From JAUYIV01 sp040882645 (GTDB taxonomy: Bacteria > Actinomycetota > Acidimicrobiia > Spongiisociales > UBA11373), in the NCBI GenBank assembly GCA_040882645.1, contig JBBEAX010000047.1, positions 45,991 through 109,990 on the forward strand: a stretch of DNA of 64,000 bases, given 5' to 3'. The position numbers and the translations under genes were made by a program. This document shows positions 63,880 through 64,000 of the stretch, piece after piece (positions within the stretch are counted from its first letter, which is position 1; each line of letters opens with the position of its first letter). The notes beneath the pieces were generated by a model. It saw only the letters and a program-made list of their open reading frames with translations. It was not told the origin of the DNA and ran no database searches.

Positions 63880-64000
63880 GGGGGGAGTACCGAGGGAGCG
63901 GAGCGACCAAGGGGAGGGGGCCGTGCGGCGGCCGGGCGCGGGCGGCGCGTGAGACCGCCGCACGGCCCCTCCGTCTCGCTTCGCTCGCCACCTCCCCCTG
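63880..64000 (+). repeat. 121-bp perfect direct repeat, copy 2 (cut by window end)
   Basis: Second copy of 63541-63661; the repeat may continue beyond the window. Confidence 0.9.

Larger units (their letters stand above)
63452..64000. repeat. GC-rich intergenic repeat array
   Basis: This 549-nt stretch holds no gene I can support. It contains repeated modules of the form TCTCCCCCCGCAGGGGGGAGTAC plus a GGGGAGGGGGCNGTGCGGCGG block at about 63454, 63531, 63690 and 63880. The segment 63541-63661 is repeated identically at 63880-64000 (121 bp, cut by the window edge). Each long copy is itself an imperfect inverted repeat whose arms meet at about 63590-63620. The right arm is related to the BMC-flanking repeat. 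Confidence 0.85.

Noticed and set aside
1..64000. tRNA or rRNA genes
   Set aside because: I looked for T-loop-like GGTTCRANTCC sequences and acceptor pairing in the gaps and found none convincing. A covariance-model scan would be decisive.

Overview
This is a 64 kb stretch of a GC-rich, gene-dense actinobacterial chromosome. The content is mostly housekeeping: peptidoglycan, lysine and cofactor biosynthesis, tRNA modification and charging, and DNA repair. An MshB-like deacetylase, a nickel superoxide dismutase with its maturation protease, KorAB, a Ppk1/Nudix/histidine-phosphatase block, LCP and GatCAB genes, and frequent GTG/TTG starts point to the Actinomycetota. A deep lineage such as Acidimicrobiia or a relative is my inference, not proven. 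A run of ten Ns at 41399-41408 shows that this is a draft scaffold, probably metagenome-derived. I see no rRNA, tRNA, CRISPR array, transposase or phage gene.

Layout. 0-5 kb: lipoproteins, an M23 peptidase, a CapA-like lipoprotein, an MshB-like deacetylase and a SHOCT membrane protein. 5-9.4 kb: a methyltransferase, two zinc-independent MDR oxidoreductases (the second with a broken 5' end), HisA and a DUF402 protein. 9.4-15 kb: KorB-KorA, an amidase and a DUF3048 lipoprotein. 15-18.4 kb: divergent sodX/sodN, MurJ and a BON-LysM protein. 18.4-19.3 kb: a small PH-like gene between two 69-bp direct repeats. 19.3-22.8 kb: a four-gene overlapping ABC-2 exporter operon, then an HTH protein. 23.7-29.0 kb: a nine-gene bacterial microcompartment (BMC) operon with RpiB and DeoC enzymes carrying targeting-like N-termini, a CoA-acylating aldehyde dehydrogenase and six shell proteins. 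29-36 kb: Pgl, an acyl-CoA synthetase, an alpha/beta hydrolase, SixA, a Ppk1-Nudix fusion and a second RpiB. 36-41.4 kb: MurA, a NifU-like protein, MeaB and an enoyl-CoA hydratase. 41.6-47.5 kb: cysteine desulfurase-MnmA-LigA, a stress/CBS protein and an acetyltransferase. 48-51 kb: DapC-DapD-DapE. 51-55 kb: GatCAB, a HAD phosphatase and an epimerase. 56-58.6 kb: aminopeptidase N. 58.6-63.4 kb: a flippase, an epimerase and a WecA-like transferase, facing an LCP ligase. 63.4-64 kb: a GC-rich repeat array.

The most interesting system is the BMC operon. Its enzymes suggest a deoxyribose-phosphate (sugar-phosphate) compartment: DeoC would release acetaldehyde, which the PduP-like dehydrogenase would convert to acetyl-CoA inside a shell of one BMC-H, two BMC-T and three BMC-P proteins. 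The BMC-linked RpiB lacks the usual catalytic cysteine, and no CoA- or NAD-recycling enzyme lies in the locus. The operon is bracketed by inverted copies of a ~54-bp repeat.

Two sequence-wide patterns stand out. First, at least fifteen short tandem arrays, nearly all with a 7-bp unit of varied sequence, lie between or at the ends of genes. Second, many starts are preceded by a TAnnnT -10 box only 6-7 nt upstream of the start codon, which implies leaderless transcripts. Within operons, genes are joined by 4-nt ATGA/GTGA/TTGA overlaps.
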